From Pedosphaera sp. (GTDB taxonomy: Bacteria > Verrucomicrobiota > Verrucomicrobiia > Limisphaerales > F1-12-MAGs170): a stretch of 40,994 nucleotides of DNA. The translations under genes and the position numbers were made by a program. The stretch covers positions 1 to 40,994 of the forward strand of contig SIBF01000014.1 in NCBI GenBank assembly GCA_009695275.1. Reading direction: 5' to 3'. Below are positions 17,732-27,310 of the stretch, piece by piece (within the stretch, counting starts at the first letter, position 1; every line of letters starts with the position of its first letter). The notes below the pieces were generated by a model, which was not told the DNA's origin, did not search any database, and worked only from the letters and a program-made list of their open reading frames with translations.

Positions 17732-18003
17732 TTACCAGAGAATTGCCGCGCTGCCTATGGGAAATCTGCGTTTGGCAATAACAAATCAACGTCCGCCGTC
17801 TCTGACCCTTTTGGCATGGCATGATTCGGGGCGAACAATGCTTGCAGCAATTCTCATTTTGGCTGACGGCACTTTCCGTTCGGCGTATGTTAATCCCGGC
17901 TTTGGCTGGTTTTGACGTGGGGACCGGGTAAAGCAGAATTGCTAGAAGCGAGTTCGTGGCGTTCAATGGCCAGGTCATTTACTCTCAACCTGCCTCCGAC
18001 CGC

Positions 18004-18037
18004 AAAAAAACAACCCGAGGACGTGGGGGTCCGGGCT
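18004..18037 (-). terminator. Intrinsic terminator after the PSD1/DUF1501 operon 1
   Basis: On the minus strand, AGCCCGGAC pairs with GTCCTCGGGTT (small bulge) and is followed by G and seven T residues (18004-18010). The hairpin begins about 12 bases after the TAA of DUF1501 gene 1. This is the clearest rho-independent terminator in the window and separates that operon from the Gfo/Idh gene. Confidence 0.75.
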
Positions 18038-18049
18038 CTATCACACAAA

Positions 18050-19495
18050 TTAACTCACTATCTTCCGCATCACTTCCGCGCCTTCCACACCGACGAGTTT
18101 CTGGTCGAGACCGCCGTAGAAGTAAGTCAGCTTGTCCGGGTCGAGACCCATCTGGTGCAGCACGGTTGCGTGGAGGTTCTTCACGTGGAAACGGTCGGTG
18201 ACGGCGGAGCCGCCGAGTTCGTCGGTCTCGCCGACGGTCGTGCCGCCCTTGATGCCGCCGCCGGCCATCCACATCGTAAATCCGTAGGCGTTGTGGTCAC
18301 GGCCCGTGCCGCTGGCGTATTCGGCTGTCGGCTGTCGGCCAAACTCGCCGCCCCAGATGATAAGCGTGCTATCGAGGAGGCCGCGTTGCTTGAGGTCTTT
18401 GAGCAGACCGGCGATCGGCTTGTCCGTGCGGCCCGCGTGGTGCGTGTGGTTCTTGACGAGGTCGCCGTGGGCATCCCAGTTGTCGTCGTTGTGCGCGCCG
18501 CCGGAGTAGAGTTGGATGAAGCGCACACCGCTCTCGACGAGCCGGCGCGCGAGCAAACAGCGCCGACCGAAGTCCTCCGTGCGCTTGTCGTTCATCCCGT
18601 AGAGCTCCTTTGTCGCCTCGGTTTCCTTGCTCAGGTCCACGGCGTCGGGAGCGCTGCTCTGCATCTTGAATGCCATTTCGTAACTGGCGATGCGCGCGGC
18701 GAGGTTGCTGTTATCAGCTCGCGGAGCCTGGTGTTCGTGGTTGAACTCGTGGAGGGTGTCGAGGAAGCGCCGTTGCGATGACTCGCTCATCGTCTCAGGG
18801 CGCTGGAGATCCAGGATAGGATCGCCCGCCGAGCGCATGATGGTGGCCTGGTAACTGGAGGGCATGTAGCCACTCGACCAGTTCTTCGCGCCGCTGATGG
18901 GACCGCCGGTCGGGTCGAGCATCACCACGAAGCCGGGTAGATTCTCGTTCACGCTGCCGAGTCCATAGTTCACCCACGAGCCAAGGCACGGGCTGCCGGA
19001 GAGCACCTTGCCCGTGTTCATCTGGAGCATCGCGGAGCCGTGGATAGGAGAGTCGGCCATCATCGAATGGATGAACGAGATGTCGTCCACGCAGCCGGCG
19101 AGATTGGGGAAGAGGTCGCTCACCCACTTACCGCACTGGCCGTAAGATTTGCCAGTCCACTTGGGGCCGACAACCCGGCCTTCGTTCTTCTTACCACCAC
19201 GTCCGAAGGTCTTAACCGGAATGGTTTTCCCGTCGAGTTTGTAGAGCTCCGGCTTGTAGTCAAACGTGTCCACCTGGCTCGGTCCACCATACATGAAAAG
19301 GAAAATGACGCTCTTCGCATTGCCCGTGAAATGCGGCTGCCTGGGTGCCAGCGGGTTGACGAAGGGTGTGGCAGCGCTGGCGGAGAAGAACTTGTCAGCG
19401 GTGAGCAGGCCCGCCATCGCCAGACCGGTGAAGCCAGCCCCAGCTTCCCAGAGAAACTCACGGCGCGTGCGATGGCAGAAGTTTGGTGTGTTCAT
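18050..19495 (-). CDS. Tat-exported DUF1501 protein (module 1)
   Basis: This 481-residue DUF1501 protein has a twin-arginine leader (RTRREFLWEAGAGF, 9-22). Signature segments appear in order: GGPSQVDTFDYKPEL (70-84), NWDAHGDLVKNH, GGEFGRQP, GRDHNAYG and KNLHATVLHQMGLD. The conserved Asp, His and Glu residues resemble metal ligands of the alkaline phosphatase/sulfatase superfamily, to which DUF1501 has been related. The enzymatic activity is not established. The gene begins 18 bases after the PSD1 gene and ends at a strong terminator, making it the last gene of a three-gene operon. The tight pairing suggests that the two products act together outside the inner membrane. Confidence 0.9.
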   Translation of the reverse strand: MNTPNFCHRTRREFLWEAGAGFTGLAMAGLLTADKFFSASAATPFVNPLAPRQPHFTGNAKSVIFLFMYGGPSQVDTFDYKPELYKLDGKTIPVKTFGRGGKKNEGRVVGPKWTGKSYGQCGKWVSDLFPNLAGCVDDISFIHSMMADSPIHGSAMLQMNTGKVLSGSPCLGSWVNYGLGSVNENLPGFVVMLDPTGGPISGAKNWSSGYMPSSYQATIMRSAGDPILDLQRPETMSESSQRRFLDTLHEFNHEHQAPRADNSNLAARIASYEMAFKMQSSAPDAVDLSKETEATKELYGMNDKRTEDFGRRCLLARRLVESGVRFIQLYSGGAHNDDNWDAHGDLVKNHTHHAGRTDKPIAGLLKDLKQRGLLDSTLIIWGGEFGRQPTAEYASGTGRDHNAYGFTMWMAGGGIKGGTTVGETDELGGSAVTDRFHVKNLHATVLHQMGLDPDKLTYFYGGLDQKLVGVEGAEVMRKIVS

Positions 19496-19513
19496 AGGTA
19501 TATGCCGCCTGGT

Positions 19514-22483
19514 TCAATCCACATAAACTAGTTCGTTCAAATTCAGCGCCATCAGGCAGAAATACTTCAGTGCCACTTCCACCGAGGCGTTGTCTTTGGC
19601 CCGCAGCGCCGCGATGAGTGCGAGGCTGCGCTGCACCTCGGCGTCGGTGGGCGGTCGGGCGGTGACGAGCTGGAGGCCGAGGCGGACCTGATTGGCCACG
19701 TCGTCCCTGGCCTCGCGGCGGAGGCGCGCGGCGAAGAGGTCGGCCTGCTCGTTTAGGAAGCTACCGTTAATCATGCCCAGCGCCTGGGTGGGTTGAACGG
19801 TCGCAAAACGCACGGGCGCCGAGCGGTCGGTCTCGGCCACGTCGAAACTCTCGAGGATGGGTGGGCGTAGCGAGCGCTTCACTTTGATGTAGATGCTGCG
19901 GCGGGCTTGCTCCTCCGGCGGGGATTTACCCCAGCCTTTGCCGGGCACGGATTGTCCGGCCAGCACCTCGCGCGGGATGTCCACAAAGATGCTCGGGCCG
20001 GACATCTTCAGATTTAGCGTCCCATTGATCGCGAGGATGGAATCACGAATCTCCTCGGCGGTGAGTCGGCGCGAGTCGAAGCGCCAGAAGAGGTCGTTCG
20101 TGGGGTCGGCTTGCAGCGCGGCCGCGTTGCCCTGCGAGGCCCTGCGATAGGTCTGTGAGGTCATGATGAGCCGGTGCATGGCTTTCATGCTCCAGCCGCG
20201 CGCGACGAATTCACTCGCCAGCCAGTCGAGCAGTTCGGGGTGCGTAGGGCGGTCGCCCTGCGTACCGAAGTTGCTGGCCGAGCGCACGAGGCCACGCCCG
20301 AAGTGGTGCTGCCAGATGCGGTTCACCATCACGCGCGCAGTGAGCTGGTTGCCCGGCGAGACAATCCAGTTCGCCAGCACGGTACGGCGACCGCTGGTGC
20401 GCGCATCGGCGGCGGGCTTGGGAAGGATCGGCGCGGGCGAGTTGAGCACTTCGATGAAACCCGGTTCTACGACGTCACCAGCCAAGTTCGGGTTGCCGCG
20501 CCCGAGCAAATGGGTGGGGAGTGGCGTCGAGCCTCTCTCGGATACCACGAGAGCTTTCTCACCCGACTCGCGCTCCGGCTTGAGCTGCTCCAACTCCTTC
20601 TTGAGCGCCTGATAGTTGGCAAATTGCTCCGCGCCGAGCACTCGCGGGCCATCGCTCTTGATGAGCTGGCTGAAATCCCGCGCGGACGTCTTGACTTTGG
20701 TGACGCGGACAGGCTCGCCGTCAGGAGAAAGCGCGCGGCGAACGAAGCCGGGGCCGGACCAGCCAACCTTGAGGCCGAGGCCATTCTGGCACTGGAAGTA
20801 TTCGAGCTTGATGGGCAGACGGCCCGCCCGCAGGCGGACGGTCGCGGCCTTTTCCTCGCCCCCGGCGTGGATGCCGTCGTAGAGAATGACTTGCCGGCCA
20901 TCCACCGAGAGGCGTGAGCCGTCGTCGCTGTCGAGGTGGAAGGTGTAGTCGCCTTCTATCGGGACGATGAGTGAGCCTTCAAAGACGAAACCGAAGGCCG
21001 TGTCACGGGTGCGCAGGCTGATGTCGAAGAGGCCGCTTGGCACCTTTCCGCTTTCCTCGGCCTTGACGAGGGTGAAGTCTGGCAACCTCTCCCACGTGTC
21101 GCGGTAGTAACGGAACTGGAGTTCGTCAAGGTCGCGGTTGAGAGGGGTGTCGGCCTTTTCTCCCTGAGCGAGCCGCGTGCGGAAGAGCTTTTCCACCTCG
21201 GTCAGCTTGCCTTGCAATTCATCGCGCCGGCGCTCGACTTCGCGCAGATGAGTGGCGTGCTCGGCTTCTTCCGCGCTGTTGGCGAACAGCCGGACTTCAT
21301 CCGTCGGCCCGCCATTGCGGTAGTGGTTCACGTTCTGGAAAAACGAGAGCATTCGATAGTAGTCCTGCTGCGGGATGGGGTCGATTTTGTGGTGATGGCA
21401 TCGGGCACAATCGACCGTCAGGCCGAGGAAGACTTGGCTCGTGGTGGCCACGATGTCGTCGAGGCTATCGAATCGCGCCAACTCGCGGTCAGCGGGTTCG
21501 TCGTCCCAGATGCCTAGCCGGTAGAAACCAGTGGCGATGATGGCGTCCAAGTCGGCATTGGGGATCTCGTCGCCGGCGAGCTGCTCGCGAAGGAAACGGT
21601 CGTAGGGTTTATCGCTGTTGAAGGCGCGGATGACGTAGTCGCGGAAGCGCCAGGCGTGCGGCTTGTCGCCATCGCGCTCATAGCTATTGCTCTCGGCGAA
21701 GCGGACGAGGTCCAGCCAGTGCCGACCCCACTTCTCACCGTAGCGCGGCGAATCGAGCAACCGGTCAATCATCTGCTCCCACGCAAGCGGTGACGTGTCC
21801 GCGAGAAACGTCTCGACGTCGGCGGGAGTTGGGGGCAGTCCGGTCAAGTCGTAGTAAGCGCGGCGCACCAACTCGCGCGGCGTGGCGGTCAGGTTGGGAG
21901 CGAGGTTTTTCGCGGTGAGCTCCGCGAGAACAAAGGCGTCGATGGGGTTGGCGATGGGCGATATGCCGTCGTTCATTTGAGGCACGACCGGTCTCTTTAC
22001 TGGCTGAAACGCCCAGTGCGCGCGGTCCTTCGCGGTGATTTGAAATTCCTTCCGCCCAGCAGCGACAGGCGCTTCGCCCGCGGGCATTGGAGCGCCAAGT
22101 TTCACCCACTCAGTCAAGTCAGCGACCTGGCGAGCGTTGAGCCGCTGCTTGGGGGGCATTTTGAGGTCCGGGTTTTGGTAGCTGACAGCAAGGACGAGCC
22201 GGCTCTTGACTGGGTCGCCCGGGACCAAGACCACACCGCCTTCGCCACCCGCGCGAATCGCGCCCGGGGAATCGAGTCGCAGATCACCCTTTTGCTTGTC
22301 GGGTCCGTGGCAGGAGTAGCACTGCTCAGCGAGCAGCGGCCGAACCTTGCGCTCAAAGAAGTCGAGACCGACAGGGCTAGGCTCCGCGGCAAAGAGAGGC
22401 TGGCCGGTGACGAGACCGACGGCAAGCCCTAGGGCGAGCGCGATGGAACGTGGCGCGTTCCCGCCAAGAAAGGGGAGGGCCAT
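19514..22483 (-). CDS. PSCyt1-DUF1549-PA14-DUF1553 cytochrome protein (PSD1, module 1)
   Basis: This exported 989-residue protein has a signal peptide at about 1-32. The N-terminal planctomycete cytochrome domain has heme site CYSCH (Cys55, Cys58, His59) followed by GPDKQKGDLRLDSP. DUF1549 covers about 170-380 and ends with a second CxxCH in CARCHHHKIDP (Cys359, Cys362, His363). A PA14 carbohydrate-binding type module (about 470-590, FEGSLIVPIEGDYTFHLDSD) comes next, then DUF1553 (about 690-965) ending NELVYVD. The role is unknown: probably a periplasmic diheme protein acting on a glycan. The ATG at 22483 shares its A with the stop of the upstream propeller gene (TGATG), suggesting translational coupling. 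A GTG one codon earlier is possible. Confidence 0.92.
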   Translation of the reverse strand: MALPFLGGNAPRSIALALGLAVGLVTGQPLFAAEPSPVGLDFFERKVRPLLAEQCYSCHGPDKQKGDLRLDSPGAIRAGGEGGVVLVPGDPVKSRLVLAVSYQNPDLKMPPKQRLNARQVADLTEWVKLGAPMPAGEAPVAAGRKEFQITAKDRAHWAFQPVKRPVVPQMNDGISPIANPIDAFVLAELTAKNLAPNLTATPRELVRRAYYDLTGLPPTPADVETFLADTSPLAWEQMIDRLLDSPRYGEKWGRHWLDLVRFAESNSYERDGDKPHAWRFRDYVIRAFNSDKPYDRFLREQLAGDEIPNADLDAIIATGFYRLGIWDDEPADRELARFDSLDDIVATTSQVFLGLTVDCARCHHHKIDPIPQQDYYRMLSFFQNVNHYRNGGPTDEVRLFANSAEEAEHATHLREVERRRDELQGKLTEVEKLFRTRLAQGEKADTPLNRDLDELQFRYYRDTWERLPDFTLVKAEESGKVPSGLFDISLRTRDTAFGFVFEGSLIVPIEGDYTFHLDSDDGSRLSVDGRQVILYDGIHAGGEEKAATVRLRAGRLPIKLEYFQCQNGLGLKVGWSGPGFVRRALSPDGEPVRVTKVKTSARDFSQLIKSDGPRVLGAEQFANYQALKKELEQLKPERESGEKALVVSERGSTPLPTHLLGRGNPNLAGDVVEPGFIEVLNSPAPILPKPAADARTSGRRTVLANWIVSPGNQLTARVMVNRIWQHHFGRGLVRSASNFGTQGDRPTHPELLDWLASEFVARGWSMKAMHRLIMTSQTYRRASQGNAAALQADPTNDLFWRFDSRRLTAEEIRDSILAINGTLNLKMSGPSIFVDIPREVLAGQSVPGKGWGKSPPEEQARRSIYIKVKRSLRPPILESFDVAETDRSAPVRFATVQPTQALGMINGSFLNEQADLFAARLRREARDDVANQVRLGLQLVTARPPTDAEVQRSLALIAALRAKDNASVEVALKYFCLMALNLNELVYVD

Positions 22484-23436
22484 CACGGCTTGGGCCTGAG
22501 CAATTTTTGCACGGGCATCGAATTACCGAAGTTCTTGAAATCCTTGAAAGACCACACAACCTGCTTGTCTTTCGTCACCTCGATGAACTGCGGGTTGGCT
22601 GGGCCGGCGTGGCAGTTGCCAATCATCGTGTTGCCATTAGCGAGTCGCTCGACGCACGTAACCCACGCCAGCGTGATTCCGGGCAGGTCGTTCTGCTCGA
22701 CCTTCCAGACGATCTCCTTCGCGGGTGTGACTTCGAGCACACTGTGGCCATTGCCGCCGCCTATAAGTGTGTTGCCGTTCGCGAGCCGCGTGGCGCTGAA
22801 GATCGAGTTGCCGAAGCCCTCGGGGCCGTGGCCGCCTTTTCTGGGTTTGTCGAAGAGCGGCACATCAAACTCCCAAACTACCTTGCCGGCCGCGTCATAT
22901 TCACGCACGAGCCCGTCGGCCTCCTGGGCGACAAGGTAATGACCGTTAGCGATTTTACGAACGAGGCGCGTGTCGCTGTGGGCGTTGGGCTTGTTCAACT
23001 TGAGCTTCACTTCGTGTTGGATCTTGCCGTTCTTGTCAACCTCGATGATGCGGCCGGAACCAGATTCGGCAATCATCGTCAGGCCATTCTCGAGGCGTTG
23101 GAAGGCATGGACCTCAATGCGCTTGCCGTCGTTGCCGTTCATTTTGCCCGAGTTGTACTCCCACACGACGGTCTTGTCCGGCGCGACCTCGATGACTTTT
23201 TGAAAGCCGTCCTGGAGAAGCACATTGCCGTTCGGCAGGAGATGGGCATCGTGAATGCCGCCAATCTTCAGCTCCCACTCGATCGTCCCATCCTTCGCAA
23301 TGATGGCGAGGCGGCTCGTGGAGTCGTCGGCCACCAAGAAGCGCCGGCCCGGCCCAGTCTGCTCGGCGTGAAGTTGAAGTGTGAAGGCGAAACCCAAGAC
23401 AGCCAGCGCCGCTTGGCGCGAAAGAAATTTTAACAT
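22483..23436 (-). CDS. Exported PQQ/arylsulfotransferase-like beta-propeller
   Basis: This 317-residue protein has a signal peptide (MLKFLSRQAALAVLGFAFTL). It is built of repeated blades with the pattern 'H-x-LPNGNxLL ... V-x-E-V-x-P-x-K-x-x-VWE', for example DAHLLPNGNVLLQD, RLANGNTLIGGGNG and RLANGNTMIGNCHAG. This resembles PQQ-like and arylsulfotransferase propellers. No catalytic residues are evident, so binding or scaffolding is as likely as catalysis. The ATG at 23436 was chosen because the longer open frame (to 23637) adds a segment unlike a signal peptide. It is the first gene of the minus-strand operon and overlaps the PSD1 start. It may deliver substrate to, or dock with, the PSD1 protein (inference). 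Confidence 0.85.
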   Translation of the reverse strand: MLKFLSRQAALAVLGFAFTLQLHAEQTGPGRRFLVADDSTSRLAIIAKDGTIEWELKIGGIHDAHLLPNGNVLLQDGFQKVIEVAPDKTVVWEYNSGKMNGNDGKRIEVHAFQRLENGLTMIAESGSGRIIEVDKNGKIQHEVKLKLNKPNAHSDTRLVRKIANGHYLVAQEADGLVREYDAAGKVVWEFDVPLFDKPRKGGHGPEGFGNSIFSATRLANGNTLIGGGNGHSVLEVTPAKEIVWKVEQNDLPGITLAWVTCVERLANGNTMIGNCHAGPANPQFIEVTKDKQVVWSFKDFKNFGNSMPVQKLLRPKP

Positions 23437-23519
23437 GGGAACAGCATAACGAAGGGCAGTCGGATTGGCCATTCGAATTTTACTAAACCACCCCCGTTGA
23501 CGCCTCACTCGTTTCCCGT

Positions 23520-23532
23520 CACACTCAGTGTG
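23520..23532. promoter_or_regulatory. Short palindrome in the divergent promoter region
   Basis: CACACT-C-AGTGTG forms a near-perfect palindrome 33 bases before the ATG of the SDR remnant, between the divergent PSD1 operon and the ABC importer. A regulator-binding site is possible. No matching regulator gene is in the window. Confidence 0.25.
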
Positions 23533-23565
23533 TCCGACAACGCAACCGAACTGAAACGCACTATC

Positions 23566-23652
23566 ATGCCTGACTCTTCCGCCAATCCGGTGTCCCTCGC
23601 CGGTCGCGTGGCCATCGCTACCGGCCAGACGCTCCACGCGAATGGCGGCTGA
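23566..23652 (+). pseudogene. Internally deleted short-chain dehydrogenase (SDR) remnant
   Basis: A 28-codon ORF joins the two ends of a short-chain dehydrogenase. Its start reads LAGRVAIATG, like the nucleotide-binding N-terminus 'LxGKVAxVTG' of SDRs. Its end reads TGQTLHANGG followed by the stop, like the near-C-terminal 'ITGQTLHVNGG' of the same family. The roughly 220 residues that should lie between are absent and the frame is kept. The two parts share the Thr-Gly codons, suggesting deletion by recombination between short repeats (ACCGGC-like) at each end. It lies directly upstream of the sugar ABC importer, where a sugar dehydrogenase gene would make sense. The peptide itself is unlikely to be an enzyme. 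Confidence 0.6.
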
Positions 23653-23705
23653 ACGGTCTCGTGATTTCCACTCGCTTTAGTTATGAACTCAGAACAACTC
23701 ATCGT

Positions 23706-24752
23706 ATGAACAAAAAGCTCCTCCTTTCCATCCTCGCCGTCCTGCTGGGCGGTTTTACTGCCTGCAACAAGCCCGTTGACCCCGTTCCCAAGCAGGGTAC
23801 CGACGCGCCGGCCAAACCCGGTAAGAAGCTGAAAGTCGCCTTTGTCTCCAATGGCGTCGCGGCGTTCTGGACCATCGCCGCCGCAGGGGTGAAGGCCGCC
23901 GGCGAGAAGCTTGGCGTGGACGCGCAGACGCTCATGCCTGCCGAGGGGATCGGAGACCAGAAACGCATGATCGAGGATCTTCTCACCAAAGGAACCGATG
24001 GCATCGCCGTCAGCCCGATTGACCCGGTGAACCAGACCGACCTTCTCAACACGGCCGCCAAGCGCGCCAAGCTCATCACCCACGACTCCGACGCGCCCAA
24101 CTCCGACCGGCTCGTTTACATCGGGATGGACAATTACAAGGCGGGCCGCATGTGCGGCGATCTTGTGCGCGAAGCGATGCCTCAAGGCGGCACTGTCATG
24201 ATTTTCATCGGCCGCATGGAGCAGGACAATGCTAAGCGCCGCCGTCAGGGAACGATTGATGCCATCCTTGGCCGCCCCGAGAACCCGACGAACTTCGACC
24301 CCGCCGACAAGGTCGTTGAAGGCAATGGTTTCAAAATTCTCGGTACTCTCACCGACCAGTTCGACCGCGCCAAAGGCAAGGCTAACGCCGAGGACACGCT
24401 CGCGAAATACCCCGACATCGGCGGCATGGTTGGCCTGTTCGCTTACAATCCTCCGCTGATGCTCGAGGCCCTTCAGCAGGCCGGCAAATTGAATAAAGTC
24501 AAAGTCATCGCCTTCGACGAGGACGACGCCACGCTGGCGGGCATCCAGAAAGGGACAGTCCACGGGACCGTCGTGCAGAATCCTTACATGTATGGATACA
24601 AGTCCGTCGAGGTGCTGCACGAAATTCTCAAGGGCAGCACCAGCGTGGTGCCCGCGAGCAAGTTCATCGACATCCCGGCCCGTCAGATTCGCAAGAACAA
24701 CGTGGACGAATTCTGGACCGACCTGAAAGCGAAGGTCGGCGACAAAAAGTGA
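23706..24752 (+). CDS. Sugar ABC transporter substrate-binding protein (RbsB-like)
   Basis: This is a periplasmic-binding protein of the ribose/PBP1 family, 348 residues. The ATG at 23706 starts a lipoprotein-like signal (MNKKLLLSILAVLLGGFTAC). The lipobox is imperfect (FTAC), with Cys20 the likely lipidated residue. The mature protein has KVAFVSNGVAAFWTIAAAGV, then GTDGIAVSPIDP, THDSDAPNSDR, IGMDNYKAG and AFDEDDATLAGIQKG, all typical of sugar binders that change shape on ligand capture. The sugar cannot be read from sequence. It is the first intact gene of a complete importer operon. A 9-bp stem-loop follows before the ATPase gene, which may hold the binding protein's transcript at a higher level. 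Confidence 0.93.
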   Translation: MNKKLLLSILAVLLGGFTACNKPVDPVPKQGTDAPAKPGKKLKVAFVSNGVAAFWTIAAAGVKAAGEKLGVDAQTLMPAEGIGDQKRMIEDLLTKGTDGIAVSPIDPVNQTDLLNTAAKRAKLITHDSDAPNSDRLVYIGMDNYKAGRMCGDLVREAMPQGGTVMIFIGRMEQDNAKRRRQGTIDAILGRPENPTNFDPADKVVEGNGFKILGTLTDQFDRAKGKANAEDTLAKYPDIGGMVGLFAYNPPLMLEALQQAGKLNKVKVIAFDEDDATLAGIQKGTVHGTVVQNPYMYGYKSVEVLHEILKGSTSVVPASKFIDIPARQIRKNNVDEFWTDLKAKVGDKK

Positions 24753-24767
24753 CGAAGATCGAAGTCC

Positions 24768-24794
24768 GAATGACGAACGCAATACTCGTCATTC
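24768..24794 (+). promoter_or_regulatory. Intercistronic stem-loop between binding protein and ATPase genes
   Basis: GAATGACGA (24768-24776) and TCGTCATTC (24786-24794) form a perfect 9-bp stem around a 9-base loop in the 51-base gap. Such hairpins commonly protect the upstream mRNA and raise binding protein over transporter. No T-run follows, so full termination is unlikely. It could equally be a small dispersed repeat. Confidence 0.5.
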
Positions 24795-24803
24795 ACCATT
24801 TCC

Positions 24804-26312
24804 ATGCCCGCCCTTCTTGAAGTCCGCGCGCTGACTAAGTCTTTCCCGGGAGTGCGCGCGCTCAAGGGGGTTAGCCTCACCGTGGAGCGCGGCGAGGTGG
24901 TCGCGGTCATCGGCGAGAACGGCGCGGGCAAGAGCACGCTGATGAAAATTCTCGCCGGCGTGCAGAACGCTGACTCCGGTGAGCTCCTCCTTGATGGCCA
25001 ACCCGTCGAGCTCTGCTCGGTCCACGACGCCCTCGCCATCGGCATCGCGCTCATCCACCAAGAGCTGAACCTTGCTGACAATCTGAATGTCGCGGCCAAC
25101 ATTTTTCTCGGTCGCGAGCCGCGCCGCTTCGGTCTGATTGACACCGCGCGCACCCACCGCGAAGCCCAGCCGTTCCTCAACGCCGTCGGCCTCGATGTAA
25201 AGCCTGACACGCTCGTCGGCTCGCTCGCGATCGGGCAGCAGCAGCTCGTGGAAATCGCCAAGGCGCTATCGACGAATGCTCGAGTGCTCATCATGGATGA
25301 GCCGACCTCCAGCCTCTCCGCGCGCGAGGCCGAGAACTTGTTCAAAGTCATTGGGGATCTCCGGAGGCGCGGGGTGGGTATTGTTTACATCTCGCACCGA
25401 CTCGGTGAAGTAAAGCGACTCGCTGACCGGGTCACTGTCCTGCGTGACGGTGAGAACAGCGGCAGCCTCGCCCGCGATAAAATCAACCATGCCGCGATGG
25501 TGAAGCTTATGGTGGGTCGTGACCTCACGCAGCTTTACCCGCACGCACCCCATCAGCTCGGCGAAGTGGCGTTGCAAGTGGACCGTCTCCGCACGGCATC
25601 GCACCCGCGCCACGAAGTGAGCTTTCAAGTGCGCGCCGGAGAAATCGTCGGCCTCGCGGGACTTGTTGGCGCCGGGCGAACGGAGATTCTGCTTTCGCTC
25701 TTCGGCGTCACGCCCGCGCTCGCCGGGACGATTCGCGTTGGCGGCCAGGAAGCTTCTCCCGGTTCGCCCCAAGAAGCCATCGCGGCCGGGATGGCGCTCG
25801 TGCCCGAGGATCGCAAACGCCAGGGCATCGTGCTTGAAATGGCTGTGTGCGAAAACCTCAGCCTCGCCAGCTTGCGTCGCGACCAGCGTCAGGGCTTTCT
25901 CAATCGCCGCCGCGAATCGGAGCTGAGCAGCGAGATGATTGGCGTGATGCGCATCAAGACACCAAGCGACCGGCAGGCGGTGCAGTTCCTCTCGGGAGGC
26001 AACCAGCAAAAAGTCGTGCTCGGCAAATGGCTCGCGATCCGGCCGCGCGTGCTCTTCCTCGATGAGCCGACACGCGGCATCGACGTGGGCGCGAAACAGG
26101 AGATTTACCTACTCATGGAGGAACTCGCGCGCCAGGGTGTGGCAATTCTTTTCGTCTCCAACGAAATGGAGGAAATCCTCGGCATGAGCGACCGCGTCCT
26201 CGTAATGCACGAAGGCCGCTTCACTGGCGAACTCGCTCGCCGCGAACTCAGCGAGGAGGCTGTGATGCATTTCGCCACCGGCCTCGAAACTCCCCCTCAG
26301 CCCATCGCATGA
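24804..26312 (+). CDS. Sugar ABC transporter, double ATPase (RbsA-like)
   Basis: This energises sugar uptake at the inner membrane. The 502 residues form two fused ABC domains. The first has Walker [10 protein letters not shown] (37-45), signature [15 protein letters not shown] and Walker [12 protein letters not shown]. The second has the degenerate Walker [10 protein letters not shown] that is normal for the sugar subfamily, signature [15 protein letters not shown] and Walker [15 protein letters not shown]. Length and domain order match RbsA/MglA/XylG. The end overlaps the permease start by four bases (ATGA), indicating translational coupling. Substrate assignment to ribose is not justified, as xylose, galactose, rhamnose and autoinducer-2 importers look alike. 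Confidence 0.96.
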   Translation: MPALLEVRALTKSFPGVRALKGVSLTVERGEVVAVIGENGAGKSTLMKILAGVQNADSGELLLDGQPVELCSVHDALAIGIALIHQELNLADNLNVAANIFLGREPRRFGLIDTARTHREAQPFLNAVGLDVKPDTLVGSLAIGQQQLVEIAKALSTNARVLIMDEPTSSLSAREAENLFKVIGDLRRRGVGIVYISHRLGEVKRLADRVTVLRDGENSGSLARDKINHAAMVKLMVGRDLTQLYPHAPHQLGEVALQVDRLRTASHPRHEVSFQVRAGEIVGLAGLVGAGRTEILLSLFGVTPALAGTIRVGGQEASPGSPQEAIAAGMALVPEDRKRQGIVLEMAVCENLSLASLRRDQRQGFLNRRRESELSSEMIGVMRIKTPSDRQAVQFLSGGNQQKVVLGKWLAIRPRVLFLDEPTRGIDVGAKQEIYLLMEELARQGVAILFVSNEMEEILGMSDRVLVMHEGRFTGELARRELSEEAVMHFATGLETPPQPIA

Positions 26313-27310
26313 AAAAGCTCCTTGGCATCTTTGGCCTCCTTCTGGCCGTCTGTCTTTTCGCCATCATGGCGAGCGAGAACTTCCGCTCCGGCTACAACGT
26401 CGAAAATCTCATCCGCCGCACCGCGCTCTTCGGGGTCATCGGCATCGGCGTGGCCTTCGTCATCGTCACGGGCGGGATTGATCTTTCCATCGGCTCGGTG
26501 GTCTGCCTTGTCGGCTGCGGGCTGCCGTGGTTGCTCACTGTGCAGAAATGGTCTTTGCCCGCAGCGCTGTTGACCGTGGTAGCGGTGTCCGTGGGGATCG
26601 GGCTTATTCACGGCCTGCTCATCACGCGTTTGAAACTCCAGCCGTTCATCGTGACGCTGTGCGGTCTGATGCTCTATCGGGGCGTGACGCGCGGCTTCAC
26701 AGGCGACCAAACCGTGGGCTTCGGCGATGGTTATAAAGGTCTGCGTTTGCTCGCCACCGGCAAGATCAGCATCCCCTTCGTGCACGGTTTCCAGATACCC
26801 GCGCCGTGGGTGGTGCTGGTCATCGTCGCCGTGCTCGCCGCCATCTTTCTCAACCGCACCATCTACGGCCGCTACCTCCTCGCGCTGGGCCGTAGCGAGG
26901 ACGCCGCGCGCTACAGCGGTATCAATACCGGAGGCATGATCCTCCTCGCCTACGTCATCTCCTCCACGCTGGCGGGATTGGGCGGGGTGCTCTTCGTGCT
27001 GGATGTGAACTCCGCGCAGCCGGTGGACTTCGGCAACTTCTACGAGCTATACGCCATCGCCGCAGCGGTGCTGGGCGGCTGCAGCCTGCGCGGCGGCGAA
27101 GGTTCGATCCTCGGCGTCATCATAGGCACTGCCCTAATTCTCGTGCTACGGAACGTGATCACGCTTGTGACCAACCACAGCAACATTGAGTTCGCAATTA
27201 TTGGCGCCGTCATTCTCGCCGGCGTGATCACTGATGAGCTGGCGAAGCGCTACGTCATTAAACGCCGCGCCGCGCGTGCGCTCTACGCTGAGGTCGAGGA
27301 GTCGTCCTAA
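26309..27310 (+). CDS. Sugar ABC transporter permease (RbsC-like)
   Basis: This is the inner-membrane channel of the importer, 333 residues. It contains many hydrophobic spans from residue 3 onward and the BPD_transp_2 signatures: [20 protein letters not shown], then [18 protein letters not shown], and near the C-terminus the cytoplasmic coupling segment [19 protein letters not shown]. The start ATG overlaps the ATPase stop. The family works as a homodimer with the double ATPase. The stop codon TAA (27308-27310) overlaps by two bases the stop of a small minus-strand ORF, so the two transcripts would meet tail to tail. Confidence 0.95.
   Translation: MKKLLGIFGLLLAVCLFAIMASENFRSGYNVENLIRRTALFGVIGIGVAFVIVTGGIDLSIGSVVCLVGCGLPWLLTVQKWSLPAALLTVVAVSVGIGLIHGLLITRLKLQPFIVTLCGLMLYRGVTRGFTGDQTVGFGDGYKGLRLLATGKISIPFVHGFQIPAPWVVLVIVAVLAAIFLNRTIYGRYLLALGRSEDAARYSGINTGGMILLAYVISSTLAGLGGVLFVLDVNSAQPVDFGNFYELYAIAAAVLGGCSLRGGEGSILGVIIGTALILVLRNVITLVTNHSNIEFAIIGAVILAGVITDELAKRYVIKRRAARALYAEVEESS

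Noticed and set aside
22450-23433. Plus-strand ORF (327 codons) opposite the beta-propeller gene
   Set aside because: It is a shadow of the minus-strand propeller, which has a signal peptide and regular blade repeats.
23505-24782. Minus-strand ORF (425 codons) opposite the sugar-binding protein
   Set aside because: It is a shadow frame. The plus strand encodes an unmistakable RbsB-like lipoprotein over the same bases.
25266-26009. Minus-strand ORF opposite the double ATPase
   Set aside because: It is a shadow frame. Walker and signature motifs on the plus strand settle the coding strand.
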